Positions 1 through 7,148 of a DNA stretch of 64,000 nt are shown piece by piece (the first letter of the stretch is position 1; every line of letters starts with the position of its first letter). The stretch lies in assembly GCF_001695855.1 (NCBI RefSeq), contig NZ_MBSS01000034.1, positions 62,001-126,000 of the forward strand, given 5' to 3'. The notes beneath the pieces were generated by a model. It was given only the letters and a program-made list of their open reading frames with translations. It did not search any database and had not been told where the DNA came from. Position numbers and translations under genes: made by a program. Origin of the DNA: Ensifer sp. LC163 (GTDB lineage Bacteria; Pseudomonadota; Alphaproteobacteria; Rhizobiales; Rhizobiaceae).

Positions 1-302
1 TGAACTTTAAATGCGGCAATTTAAGGGGGGGTTAAAAACCGGTTTGTAAAATATGCATGGTCTTCAACAACTTGCCCTAATCTCAATCCTGTTTGTGGTG
101 GCTTATCGGCTAACGGAGCAAGTAGTGTTGGGCGTCAAAAGCGCCACATAAAGTGGCCGAATAACGCTCGATATCGGCAAGGGCGGCTGCTCTGTCGACC
201 TGGATCTGTCGCTGTCAAGGAAATTAAACGGTCAGAAATTTCCTAGGATCTGGCATTTGCGATGTAGTATCTGAGAGGTCGTCTTCAATAAGGAGCGACC
301 AC
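1..302. other. AT-rich stretch without a convincing large gene
   Basis: The first 60 bases are about 38% G+C by hand count, clearly below the GC-rich remainder. The stretch holds one tiny ORF (53-151) and an inverted repeat at 218-244 (AGGAAATT and AATTTCCT around an 11-base loop) not followed by a T-run. I recognise no longer gene and no homology to neighbouring sequence. It could be a long regulatory region or foreign DNA. Confidence 0.4.
53..151 (+). CDS. possible 32-residue hydrophobic small protein
   Basis: The ORF runs from an ATG at 53 to TAA at 151. It encodes a peptide with a hydrophobic centre (LALISILFVVAY) followed by a charged tail, which would fit one short membrane helix. No clear Shine-Dalgarno sequence precedes the ATG, and a second ATG lies four bases downstream in another frame. 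It resembles the other tiny hydrophobic ORFs nearby (303-383 and 575-688) only in character. Without conservation data it may be chance. Confidence 0.2.
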   Translation: MHGLQQLALISILFVVAYRLTEQVVLGVKSAT

Positions 303-383
303 ATGACACTTCTTCAATTCAGTTACATGATGATTGCTATTTCGTATTTCGTGGCTGCTGTTGCGCTGAATTCGCCGCACTGA
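303..383 (+). CDS. 26-residue predicted membrane small protein
   Basis: This very short ORF has the best translation signal in the first kilobase: AAGGAG ends about eight bases before its ATG. The product begins MTLLQF and is almost wholly hydrophobic through residue 22 (YMMIAISYFVAAVAL), then ends in NSPH, so it would form one short transmembrane helix. I do not recognise the family. Size and composition are compatible with a small membrane regulator or a type I toxin-like peptide, but nothing here decides that. Confidence rests on the ribosome site plus the hydrophobic pattern. Confidence 0.4.
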   Translation: MTLLQFSYMMIAISYFVAAVALNSPH

Positions 384-574
384 AAATCCCGAAAGAATAA
401 CTTTTCGCAGCCATATTGACGGTTGAGATTGCAACCACCAAATGAAATTCAACACGAAACAGCCGCGTGATGAGAGCCACCGTCCAGCTGTTGAATTGGA
501 AAATAGCTCTCAGCATTGGTCTGGTGTGCATGGGCGGTTACCAAAGGCCACGCACAGAGATAGGGAGACGCCTC

Positions 575-688
575 ATGCAGGCTATCTTCGTTCTCGAAGC
601 CAGCCAGTCGACCAAGACGGTCAGATTGGGCCTTGATCTTAGGATCAGTGTGGCTTTGATCGGACTGCTGCTTAGTCGGCTGTTCTAG
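575..688 (+). CDS. possible 37-residue small protein before a strong terminator
   Basis: The ORF starts at ATG 575, preceded by GGGAGA six bases upstream, and ends at 688, eight bases before a near-perfect terminator hairpin. The product has a polar N-terminal half and a hydrophobic C-terminus (ISVALIGLLLSRLF). A longer in-frame version beginning at 467 would have 73 residues but lacks a visible ribosome site. The placement directly ahead of the terminator argues for a real short transcript; whether it is coding or a small RNA is open. Confidence 0.3.
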   Translation: MQAIFVLEASQSTKTVRLGLDLRISVALIGLLLSRLF

Positions 689-696
689 TGGAAAAG

Positions 697-732
697 CCCT
701 CTTGCGAAAGCAGGAGGGTTTTTCTTTTTTTG
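697..732 (+). terminator. Rho-independent terminator with GAAA tetraloop
   Basis: CCCTCTTGC and GCAGGAGGG form a nine-pair stem with one G-T wobble around a GAAA tetraloop (697-718). A long T-run interrupted by one C follows at 719-732. This is one of the strongest plus-strand terminators in the window. It ends whatever is transcribed from about 300-690, either the tiny ORFs or a small RNA. Confidence 0.8.
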
Positions 733-767
733 TCCGATTTCCATTCGTGTGAAAGCGGCCAGTCGGT

Positions 768-977
768 TTATTCGGCGGTCTTTTCATGCTGAATTACGCG
801 ATCGGTCTTTTTCAGCAGCACCATTTCTTCGGATGCCGGCTGGCTTTCCGTCGTTATGCTGGCGGTCGTTGTCGCGGTGTCGATCGCTGCGTCAGTCTTG
901 GCGTGATAGGCGCATTCGGCAAATGCCGCGGAGGCGGACAGGCCGGCGGCGGCCAGAGCCACTAGAAGCGTCTTCAT
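768..977 (-). CDS. small exported protein, 69 residues, unknown function
   Basis: The chosen ATG at 977 is preceded by AGAAGGAGA, a strong ribosome site, so the 14 extra upstream residues of the open frame are rejected. Residues 1-20 form a classic Sec signal peptide (MKTLLVALAAAGLSASAAFA) with cleavage expected after AFA. The mature part of about 49 residues starts ECAYHAK, has a Thr/Ala-rich middle and a charged C-terminus, and contains one cysteine. This suggests a small periplasmic protein. I do not recognise a named family, although short proteins with this signal and CAYHAK-type start occur in Rhizobiaceae to my recollection. It stands alone. Confidence 0.65.
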   Translation of the reverse strand: MKTLLVALAAAGLSASAAFAECAYHAKTDAAIDTATTTASITTESQPASEEMVLLKKTDRVIQHEKTAE

Positions 978-1094
978 GATCGTCTCCTTCTCGCTCACCG
1001 GCGAAATCCTAACCCGCAACGCGATCCGCCCGAAATCACGATTTTGTTTCGGCGCGCTGCGTCGGGCGCGGGAGGTAGATCGTAGGCTGTTGTT

Positions 1095-1445
1095 CTACTC
1101 GATCGAACTCCGCAGCGGTGTTTCGCCGACGAGCTTCGCCTGCTTGCTGAGATCCGGATCGGTGTACTCGTAGAGCCACTGGCTGTAGGGCAGTTGCAGC
1201 AGGACGGTTTTTGCCAGCTTGTTGGTCGCGGTCGCATTGCAATCGCGCGCCGGATGCGCCTGTCGAGTGCACATCGCCTGCGGACTATCGACCAGGCGAT
1301 AGCCGTGGCCTTGAAAGACCAGCGCTGTCATCGCAGTCAACTTGTAAGAACCGGGCGGCAGAACAACCAGGCGCAAGCTGGCAAGCCAGGTCGTCAGAAT
1401 CAGGAGAACGATGACCGCGGTCGGGATCTGGAGCAATAATTTCAT
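1095..1445 (-). CDS. hypothetical protein with N-terminal membrane anchor, 116 residues
   Basis: The open frame extends to 1478, but ATG 1445 gives a compact hydrophobic N-terminus (MKLLLQIPTAVIVLLILTTWLASL) that reads as an uncleaved anchor or long signal sequence. The following ~90 residues are soluble, contain two cysteines (CTRQ and DCNA), and end in a charged segment. No domain is recognised. It sits between two other small genes and upstream of the three-hairpin sRNA, which is on the other strand. Ribosome site evidence is weak for both starts. The call rests on the coherent anchor and lack of a better overlapping frame. Confidence 0.45.
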   Translation of the reverse strand: MKLLLQIPTAVIVLLILTTWLASLRLVVLPPGSYKLTAMTALVFQGHGYRLVDSPQAMCTRQAHPARDCNATATNKLAKTVLLQLPYSQWLYEYTDPDLSKQAKLVGETPLRSSIE

Positions 1446-1645
1446 GAAAGGACCTGCAATTCCTAAGTGCAATGACATCTAAGGAACCACAGAACGGCTG
1501 CATGTCGAGGAAGATGTGCGTTCGCCGCTGGATTATCGTTGGTTGTGGTTTACAACCTTTAATATTAGTCTGCCTTAATGAACGCAACCGACAAGGGTCG
1601 GTTGGTGCAATTTTCGGACAGATTGTGCGACGCAGCAAATCTCCC

Positions 1646-1674
1646 CTTGAAAATATTGCGGCGCATGATTATCA
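1646..1674 (+). promoter_or_regulatory. probable promoter of the alpha-r14-like sRNA
   Basis: CTTGAA at 1646-1651 resembles the rhizobial -35 consensus (CTTGAC). Seventeen bases later TTATCA occupies the -10 position, which would place transcription start near 1681, immediately before the first hairpin of the sRNA. The -10 match is moderate. Confidence 0.4.
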
Positions 1675-1680
1675 TATGAC

Positions 1681-1797
1681 TTATCGAAGCGCTGCACCTC
1701 CTCCCGCGGCGCCCGATGCGGATCGGTGGCACTCCTCCTCCCAGTCACCGGTCAAGTTTGAGAGCCCCGTGCACCTCCTCCCGCGCGGGGCTCTTTT
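1681..1797 (+). ncRNA. trans-acting sRNA of the alpha-r14 / suhB type (NfeR1-like)
   Basis: Three consecutive hairpins each expose the same anti-Shine-Dalgarno motif CCTCCTCCC in the loop: 1689-1712 (stem GCGCTGC/GCGGCGC), 1725-1749 (stem GGTGGC/GTCACC) and 1762-1793 (11-pair stem GAGCCCCGTGC/GCGCGGGGCTC). The third is followed by TTTT and is the terminator. This architecture is that described for the alphaproteobacterial alpha-r14 sRNA family (Rfam suhB; Sinorhizobium NfeR1), which represses target mRNAs by pairing CU-rich loops with ribosome binding sites. The 5' end is inferred from the upstream promoter. Family assignment is by motif and fold, not by a database search. Confidence 0.85.
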
Positions 1798-1887
1798 CAC
1801 GTCCGGACCCTTGCGCCCCGAACAAAACCATCTGAACGGCGGCGATTCTGCTGGTCCTATAGCTCCTGCGGGTGTATCGGCGCGGTC

Positions 1888-2775
1888 ATGGGCTCCAAGG
1901 CAAACGGTTATATCTACGCGCTCCTCGCCATCGTCATCTTTGCGATCCAGGACGGCATCTCCAAACATCTCGGCAGTATCTATCCGCCGGTCTTCGTGGC
2001 GATGATCCGCTATTGGGCCTTTGCCCTGTTTGCCGTGGCGCTGGCCGCTCGCGCGTCGGGCGGGCTCAAGGTCACGGCGACCACCAGGAGGCCGCTGCTG
2101 CAGGTGCTGCGCGGGCTGCTGCTGCCGCTGCAGATCGTCATGGTGATCACGTCTTTCACGCTGGTGGGACTGGCGCATTCCCAGGCGATCCTTGCCGCGA
2201 CGCCGCTGTTTGTGGCCCTCCTGTCGATGCCGCTTCTCGGCGAGCGCGTCGGCTGGCGCCGATGGCTGGCGATTTCGGTCGGGCTTGCCGGCGTTCTCCT
2301 GATCCTGAAACCGGCCGAAGGCCTGTTCGAGATGGCATTCCTGTTGCCCTTGGCAGCAGCGCTCGTCTTTGCCCTCTATGTCATCGTCACCCGGCTGGTC
2401 AGCCGCGACGATCCGGCGATGACGAGCTTCTTCTATACCGGTGTCGTCGGTGCCCTGGCGATCAGCCTTGTCGGGCCGTACTTCTGGACGACGCTGTCGC
2501 CTCCGGATTGGGGCTGGATGCTGCTCTTATGCATCACCGGAACCTCGAGCCACTATTTTCTCATCCGCGCCTATGACGTTCTGGACGCGGTCGCCGTCCA
2601 GCCCCTGACCTACCTGCAACTGGTCTTCGCCTCGGCCATGGGCGTCAGCATTTTCGGCGAGACGCTGACCACCAACATGATTGCCGGCTCGGTGCTCGTG
2701 GTCGCGGCCGGCATCTTCACGGTCTGGCGTGAACGGGTCGTTGCCCGCCGCAAGGCCGGCCTGCCGCCTGCCTGA
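1888..2775 (+). CDS. DMT superfamily (EamA) membrane transporter
   Basis: The 295-residue product is hydrophobic throughout and shows the ten-helix, two-repeat layout of EamA transporters. The first repeat begins at YALLAIVIFAIQDGISKHL, which carries the family's early polar residues, and the second near residue 150 (LPLAAALVFALYVIVTRLV). Paired signatures such as LLLPLQIVM and HSQAILAATPLFVALLSMPLLGE in repeat one, and the matching FGETLTTNMIAGSVLV in repeat two, are typical. Such proteins export metabolites or amino-acid-like compounds; the substrate cannot be read from sequence. The gene starts 91 bases after the sRNA terminator and appears monocistronic. Confidence 0.85.
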   Translation: MGSKANGYIYALLAIVIFAIQDGISKHLGSIYPPVFVAMIRYWAFALFAVALAARASGGLKVTATTRRPLLQVLRGLLLPLQIVMVITSFTLVGLAHSQAILAATPLFVALLSMPLLGERVGWRRWLAISVGLAGVLLILKPAEGLFEMAFLLPLAAALVFALYVIVTRLVSRDDPAMTSFFYTGVVGALAISLVGPYFWTTLSPPDWGWMLLLCITGTSSHYFLIRAYDVLDAVAVQPLTYLQLVFASAMGVSIFGETLTTNMIAGSVLVVAAGIFTVWRERVVARRKAGLPPA

Positions 2776-2868
2776 TCGGCGATATCGATATTTTGGGGAA
2801 TCCTGCTATGGCTTCGCCTTGATGTTGTGCTCGGTTGGCCGCCGCAAAAGCCGATGAGGAGGAATGCC

Positions 2869-3357
2869 ATGAAGTTTCCGTCCGCCGCCGCGCTGGTGCT
2901 TTCCACGCTCGCCGTGAATTCCGAAACTCTGGCGCAGGACAATGTCGGCCATATCGACGACCGCTCGGATGGTGCCGCCCTCGTTCGCTCGCTCTATAAC
3001 GCCATCAACCGCAAGGAATATGCGCGCGCCTACGGCTATTTCGGCGAGACGAAACCGGTCGGCGGCTACAAGGTTTTCACGCGCGGTTATGACCGCACCG
3101 TTTCGGTCGAAGTCAGGCTCGGCAAGGTCAAGACCGAGGCGGGCGCCGGCAGCATCTATTCGGCGGGACCGGTGGCGGTGAAGTCGATCGAGAAACGTTC
3201 GCGCGTGCGGTTCTTCGCCGGCTGTTATGTGACCCGCATCATCAACCCGTCGCTGCAGGTGCCGCCGTTCACGCCCTATCAGATCGAAGCCGCGCGCCTC
3301 AGGGAGGTGAAGGGACCACTGGAGACGGCGCTGCCAACTGTCTGCAACGCACCGTGA
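2869..3357 (+). CDS. exported protein of unknown function, 162 residues
   Basis: ATG 2869 follows GAGGAGG at good distance, so this start is preferred over the open frame to 2827. Residues 1-23 form a signal peptide (MKFPSAAALVLSTLAVNSETLA) with cleavage before QDN. The mature protein contains a segment on a repeating unit of small-protein turnover style (ALVRSLYNAINRKEYARAYGYF) that resembles NTF2-like folds with residues for a chamber. Two cysteines (GCYVTR and TVCNAP) could form a disulfide, consistent with periplasmic location. Function is unknown. It ends seven bases from the convergent gene at 3364. Confidence 0.65.
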   Translation: MKFPSAAALVLSTLAVNSETLAQDNVGHIDDRSDGAALVRSLYNAINRKEYARAYGYFGETKPVGGYKVFTRGYDRTVSVEVRLGKVKTEAGAGSIYSAGPVAVKSIEKRSRVRFFAGCYVTRIINPSLQVPPFTPYQIEAARLREVKGPLETALPTVCNAP

Positions 3358-3363
3358 CGACCT

Positions 3364-4311
3364 TTACTGAATAGGCCCGCGCCGCTCGGCGAGGAACCGC
3401 GATCGCTCGAACACCAGGATCACGGCGAGCGCCATGACGAACGGAATGACGAGGTAGAGGATCCGGAAGATCGCCATCGCTGCCAGCACATCGGCCGGAT
3501 CCATTTCCGGCAGTGCGGCGATGAAGACGAGCTCCAGCACGCCAAGCCCGCCTGGCGCGTGCGAAAGCAGCGCTGCCGAAAACGATGCCAGAAAGATCCC
3601 GAGAATGACGACGAAGCCCGGATTGCCGGCTTCCGGTAGTGCGAAATAGATGATCCCGGCTGCCCCGATCAGCTCGACCGGCGCAATGACCAGCTGCCGC
3701 AGCACGATCGACGGCTTGGGATAGTGCAGATGGAACCAGCGTGTGCGGATCGACGGGAAACCGACGAGGCTGCCGATGACATAGAGTGCGATCGCCAGCA
3801 GGATCAGCACGCCCGTCGTCAACGACATCTCGACCGGCAGGAATTCGGCGAACCGCTCGATGATCTCCGGTTTCACCAGAAGCACGATCGCCGAGAGCAT
3901 CAGGGTGCCGAGCGTGAAGGTGAACGAGCAGAAGGCGACGAGCACACCGACTTCGCCGGCAGTCAGTCCTTTCGATCGGTAGGCCCGGTAGCGCACGACA
4001 GCCCCCGAAAAGACCGAGGCGCCGAGATTGTGCGAGAGCGCATAGGTGGTGAACGAGCAAACGGTGATGAACCAGAGCGAGATGCGGTGGCCGAGGTGAT
4101 CCAGCGCCAGCCGGTCGTAGCCGGCAAGCGCTGCATAGGCGACCAGCGTCGCGCCGATCGCCAGAAGCCAGCTTTTCAGCGAAATCGCCGTGAAGCTGGC
4201 AAGGAATTCGTCCAGCGAGAGACCGCTCAGCTCGTGATAGAGCGCATGCACCGAAAAGATGATCGCGGCTAGCCCGACGATGGGCCAGAAATACGCGCGC
4301 AACCTGCTCAT
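3364..4311 (-). CDS. integral membrane protein of the LPG synthase transmembrane (UPF0104) family
   Basis: The 315-residue product is nearly all membrane segments and matches the lysylphosphatidylglycerol-synthase transmembrane family (MprF flippase half). The soluble aminoacyltransferase half is absent. Recognisable landmarks are the Y-A-L-S-H-N-L-G segment and the Y-R-A-Y-R-S-K-G-L-T loop near residues 90-120, and SFSAALLSHAPGGLGVLE near residue 245. Proteins of this class move or modify envelope lipids or act with glycosyltransferases. No partner gene for lipid lysinylation is adjacent, so the substrate is undefined. ATG 4311 is used; its ribosome site is weak. Confidence 0.75.
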   Translation of the reverse strand: MSRLRAYFWPIVGLAAIIFSVHALYHELSGLSLDEFLASFTAISLKSWLLAIGATLVAYAALAGYDRLALDHLGHRISLWFITVCSFTTYALSHNLGASVFSGAVVRYRAYRSKGLTAGEVGVLVAFCSFTFTLGTLMLSAIVLLVKPEIIERFAEFLPVEMSLTTGVLILLAIALYVIGSLVGFPSIRTRWFHLHYPKPSIVLRQLVIAPVELIGAAGIIYFALPEAGNPGFVVILGIFLASFSAALLSHAPGGLGVLELVFIAALPEMDPADVLAAMAIFRILYLVIPFVMALAVILVFERSRFLAERRGPIQ

Positions 4312-4610
4312 GCCGGCGTCGCGATCGCTGCCGCAAACCTGGCCGAAGGCTCCGTCGACGGCGTCGCCTTTATCTCGGGACGCATCTGTTCATGAACCTG
4401 GCCGCCATCGCGGCTCCCGCTCGTCACAGTTTCGCGTCCGCAACGCGACGTCTCGGTCCTCAGACTTGCCAATGATCCAATTTCCCATTCTGATTTGTTT
4501 TGCAAAAGGGAAGCATCTGAGGCCGGGCAGGTCAAGGATCGATGCCCCGGCAGAGGCCGGTGTCTGGTCAGGAAATCGGGAAGACGACACGGTAAAACGG
4601 AGGCGGGCAG
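4312..4610. other. intergenic space between divergent genes
   Basis: This 299-base stretch separates the flippase-like gene from the 56-residue protein. Several short overlapping frames exist on both strands but none has a convincing start or coding character. It should contain the two divergent promoters. I see no strong hairpin or repeat. Confidence 0.4.
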
Positions 4611-4781
4611 ATGCAGAACGACGAGGAAAAGCCGATCGAGCCGGTCTCTCGCAATGGAACCGTGACCGTCGTCGGCGTGGTGCTGTCGTTTTCGCTGGGC
4701 TTTCTCACCCAGTGGGCAGCCAATCCGGTGCCGTGGAATATGGGCGATCTTCCCGCCGCCATCCTGTTGGCGATCGCGTGA
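4611..4781 (+). CDS. 56-residue single-pass small membrane protein
   Basis: This frame has a good ribosome site (GGAGGCGGG before ATG 4611). The product begins MQNDEEKPIEPV with an acidic cytoplasmic-looking head, continues with a hydrophobic stretch (TVTVVGVVLSFSLGFLTQW), and ends in a second short hydrophobic segment (LPAAILLAIA). Such a head-helix-tail arrangement is typical of small inner-membrane proteins. Function is unknown. It is convergent with the dipeptidase gene, whose end is 40 bases away. Confidence 0.6.
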   Translation: MQNDEEKPIEPVSRNGTVTVVGVVLSFSLGFLTQWAANPVPWNMGDLPAAILLAIA

Positions 4782-4820
4782 TCGCCGTGGCGGGCTGACC
4801 CGCCACGGCCTCGTTCGTTA

Positions 4821-6212
4821 TCAGGCGGCAAGCGCGTTCAGGATGCGGATCCAGGAACGAATGCCCTTGTGATAGGACTGCAGCTCGTATTTTTCGTTGG
4901 GCGAATGGATGCGGTCGTCCGAAAGGCCGAAGCCGACGAGCAGCGATTCCATGCCGAGCATCTTCTGGAAGTCGCCGACGATCGGGATCGAGCCGCCCAT
5001 GCCGATGACCACCGCCGGCTTCGGCCACTCGTCGGAAAGGGCGAGCTTTGCCGTGTTGAGCAGGTTCGAATCGTAAGGCAGCTGGATGGCCGGCGAACCG
5101 CCATGGGCGTGGAATTCGACCGTGCAATCCGCCGGCACCTTCGAGCGCACATAGGCGCGGAAGGCTTCGCGGATCTTTTCCGGGTTCTGGTTGCCGACCA
5201 GGCGGAAGGAGACCTTAGCGGAGGCCTGCGCGGCGATCACCGTCTTGAAGCCTTCGCCGGTGTAGCCGCCGGTGATGCCGTTGATCTCGGCGGTGGGGCG
5301 GGCCCAGGTCAATTCGAGCACCGAGCGGTTCTTTTCGCCCGACGGGATCGAAAGACCGATTTCGCCGAGGAATTTTTCCGCGGTCTGGCCGAGGGTTTCC
5401 CATCCGGCCTTGATCTGGGCCGGCGTTTCCTCGACGCCTTCGTAGAAGCCTTCAAGCGTCACGCGGCTGTTTTCGTCATGAAGCCCGGCGAGGATGCCGG
5501 TGAGGATACGGATCGGGTTGGCGGCAGCGCCGCCGAAATAGCCCGAATGCAGGTCGCGGTCGGCGGCCTTGATGATGACTTCCTCGCCGACAAGACCGCG
5601 CAGTCCCGCCGAGATCGCAGGCGTGTCCCGGTCCCACATGCTGGTGTCGCAGACAAGCGCATAGTCGGCTTTAAGTTCCGCCGCATTGGCTTCGAGGAAC
5701 GGTTTCAGCGACGGCGAGCCGGACTCTTCCTCACCTTCGAACAGGATGGTGACACGGCAGGGCAGCGAGCCGTGGACTTCCTTGTAGGCGCGGGCCGCCT
5801 CGACGAAGGTCAGGAGCTGGCCCTTGTCGTCGGCGGTGCCGCGGCCGGTGATGACCTTGCGGCCGGGCTCCAGTTCCTTGACGCCCGGCTCGAACGGATC
5901 GGTATCCCACAGGTTCAAGGGATCGACCGGCTGGACGTCGTAATGTCCATAGAACAGCACATGCGGGGCATCGGCGGTGGCGCCGGCATGATGGGCGACC
6001 ACCATCGGATGTCCGGGGGTGTCGCGGATCGAGGCGGTGAAACCGAGACCGTTCAGTTCCGCGACCAGCCATTCGGCGGCCTTGCGGCAATCGGCCCTGA
6101 AGGCCGGATCGGTCGAGATCGACTTGATGCGCACGAGGTCGAAAAGCCTGTCCAGGCTCTTCGGCAGGTTTGCGTCTGCGCGCTCGAGAATAGGGGTGAT
6201 ATCTGCCATCAT
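4821..6212 (-). CDS. M20 family metallopeptidase / dipeptidase
   Basis: The 463-residue protein matches M20 peptidases of the ArgE/DapE/CPG2 group, which hydrolyse dipeptides or N-acyl amino acids with two zinc ions. The first metal ligand motif is FYGHYDVQP near residue 90. The bridging aspartate follows in GRGTADDKGQ, the general base and ligand in FEGEEESGSP, and a dimerisation (lid) domain with HSGYFGGAAANP at about residues 215-225. Length is normal. Two adjacent ATG codons start the gene, with AAGGA five to eight bases upstream. Cytosolic peptide salvage is the likely role. Confidence 0.9.
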   Translation of the reverse strand: MMADITPILERADANLPKSLDRLFDLVRIKSISTDPAFRADCRKAAEWLVAELNGLGFTASIRDTPGHPMVVAHHAGATADAPHVLFYGHYDVQPVDPLNLWDTDPFEPGVKELEPGRKVITGRGTADDKGQLLTFVEAARAYKEVHGSLPCRVTILFEGEEESGSPSLKPFLEANAAELKADYALVCDTSMWDRDTPAISAGLRGLVGEEVIIKAADRDLHSGYFGGAAANPIRILTGILAGLHDENSRVTLEGFYEGVEETPAQIKAGWETLGQTAEKFLGEIGLSIPSGEKNRSVLELTWARPTAEINGITGGYTGEGFKTVIAAQASAKVSFRLVGNQNPEKIREAFRAYVRSKVPADCTVEFHAHGGSPAIQLPYDSNLLNTAKLALSDEWPKPAVVIGMGGSIPIVGDFQKMLGMESLLVGFGLSDDRIHSPNEKYELQSYHKGIRSWIRILNALAA

Positions 6213-6246
6213 GCATATCCTTGCTTCAAGTTTTGCCGGAACCTAC

Positions 6247-6293
6247 TGCATGACGTCGCAAATCGGAATCGATTTCAGCAGCGAAATTACGCA
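6247..6293. repeat. degenerate P1 module of the composite repeat
   Basis: This segment aligns base by base with the P1 half of the full copy 98 bases downstream. Both begin CTACTGCAT, share the core AAATCGGAATCGATTT and end GAAATTACGCA or AAAATTATGCA. The outer arms are mutated so the palindrome is partly destroyed. It starts just upstream of the dipeptidase gene. Confidence 0.65.
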
Positions 6294-6344
6294 GGTCGTT
6301 CAACGGGCGGCAGTGGCTTTGGCGTGTCCGAACGAACCCGCTAC

Positions 6345-6448
6345 TGCATAATTCCTTAAATCGGAATCGATTTAAGGAGAAAATTATGCAGCAAGTTTAG
6401 GGTGTTACAGCGTCCTTAGCGCGTCATATTTGACGCGCGGCGCTGTAA
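6345..6448 (+). repeat. full copy of the composite palindromic repeat (P1+P2), RIME-like
   Basis: P1 (6345-6390) is an inverted repeat with arms TGCATAATT and AATTATGCA around CTTAAATCG/CGATTTAAG. P2 (6405-6448) is an inverted repeat with outer arms TTACAGCG/CGCTGTAA and inner arms GCGCGTC/GACGCGC. The same pair recurs at 50589-50692, and partially at 21112, 38514, 44406 and 46320. Structure and intergenic location match the Rhizobium-specific intergenic mosaic element class. Confidence 0.85.
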
Positions 6449-6522
6449 GGTTGCTTTAGAGCCTCAGGCGGATGGGTTTAAGCCAAATCTTTTGATGGAA
6501 CGATCAGAGGGTGTTGCCCGCC

Positions 6523-6966
6523 TCATGCGGCGCCGCCATCGCGCGCGGCATGGGCAAGCGCCATGCGCATATATTCGAGCATGAGTTCGCGTTCGAATTG
6601 CCTAAGGCCCGATAGCAGCGACTGGTCGGCGGCAAGCGCCGCCTCCTTGGCCGCCGCCTCGATTTCCCTCGCCCTCTCGGTCAGGAAGATCTGTTGCGAA
6701 CGCTTGTCCTGCGGATGTTTGCGCCGGACGATCAGCCCATCGCGTTCCATCCGCGCCAGCGTGTTGGCCATGGTCGCCTGTTCGATGTCGAGCCTGTCGA
6801 GAAGCTGCTTCTGGGTCAGGCCTTCCTCGGCCCATAATTCCAACAGGACGGGAAATTGACCGGGCGCGAAGCCGAGCTTCTGACCGCGCTCCTGAAGGGC
6901 ACGCGAGAAACTTTTGGCCAGCAGGCTGGCCAAGTAGGTCGCAGATTCCATACGATTGAAGGCCAT
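6523..6966 (-). CDS. MarR family transcriptional regulator
   Basis: The 147-residue protein starting MAFNRMESATY has a winged helix-turn-helix centred on EEGLTQKQLLDRLDIEQATMAN (about residues 50-71), followed by the wing DGLIVRRKHPQDKRSQQIFLT with the DKR signature of MarR regulators that bind small ligands. Helices at both ends form the dimer interface. The open frame continues upstream for 77 codons through the structured intergenic region, but that part has no coding character. ATG 6966 is chosen; ATG 6951 is an alternative. In Sinorhizobium a marR gene stands in this position next to polA (recollection). Its target is unknown. Confidence 0.85.
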   Translation of the reverse strand: MAFNRMESATYLASLLAKSFSRALQERGQKLGFAPGQFPVLLELWAEEGLTQKQLLDRLDIEQATMANTLARMERDGLIVRRKHPQDKRSQQIFLTERAREIEAAAKEAALAADQSLLSGLRQFERELMLEYMRMALAHAARDGGAA

Positions 6967-7061
6967 GCCCCAATGGGTACGCTCGAAGCGGCGCGAAGAC
7001 AAGTTACAAAGCACGCGATGGACTTGAAAGCCTTGTCTCACAAGGATTTGACCCGACCAAC

Positions 7062-7103
7062 GAGAAACCGCCGCGGCGCGGAGGCGGCGCCGTGGCGGTT
7101 CTC
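7062..7103 (-). ncRNA. second long hairpin upstream of marR
   Basis: GAGAA-CCGCC and GGCGGTTTCTC pair with one bulged A. Inside, CGGCGC pairs with GCGCCG around the loop CGCCTCC, giving about 16 pairs. No T-run follows on either strand, so this is not a standard terminator. It lies nine bases from the preceding hairpin, suggesting one structured RNA. Confidence 0.35.
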
Positions 7104-7111
7104 TGAAAACG

Positions 7112-7148
7112 GGACAAAGGCCCGGAGAGGGGGATAAGGCCTTTGTCC
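7112..7148 (-). ncRNA. hairpin element upstream of marR (leader or sRNA candidate)
   Basis: GGACAAAGGCC and GGCCTTTGTCC form a perfect 11-pair stem. Read on the minus strand the loop carries the pyrimidine-rich, anti-Shine-Dalgarno-like CCCCCTCTCC, and CGTTTTC follows the stem, a weak terminator tail. It could be an attenuator in the marR leader or the first hairpin of a regulatory RNA. Confidence 0.4.

Noticed and set aside
218-244. Rho-independent terminator at the AGGAAATT/AATTTCCT inverted repeat
   Set aside because: There is no T-run on either side and the stem is AT-rich and weak.
4869-6359. 496-residue frame opposite the M20 peptidase
   Set aside because: Antisense of a gene whose metal ligands and motifs are all present; composition is typical of a shadow frame.
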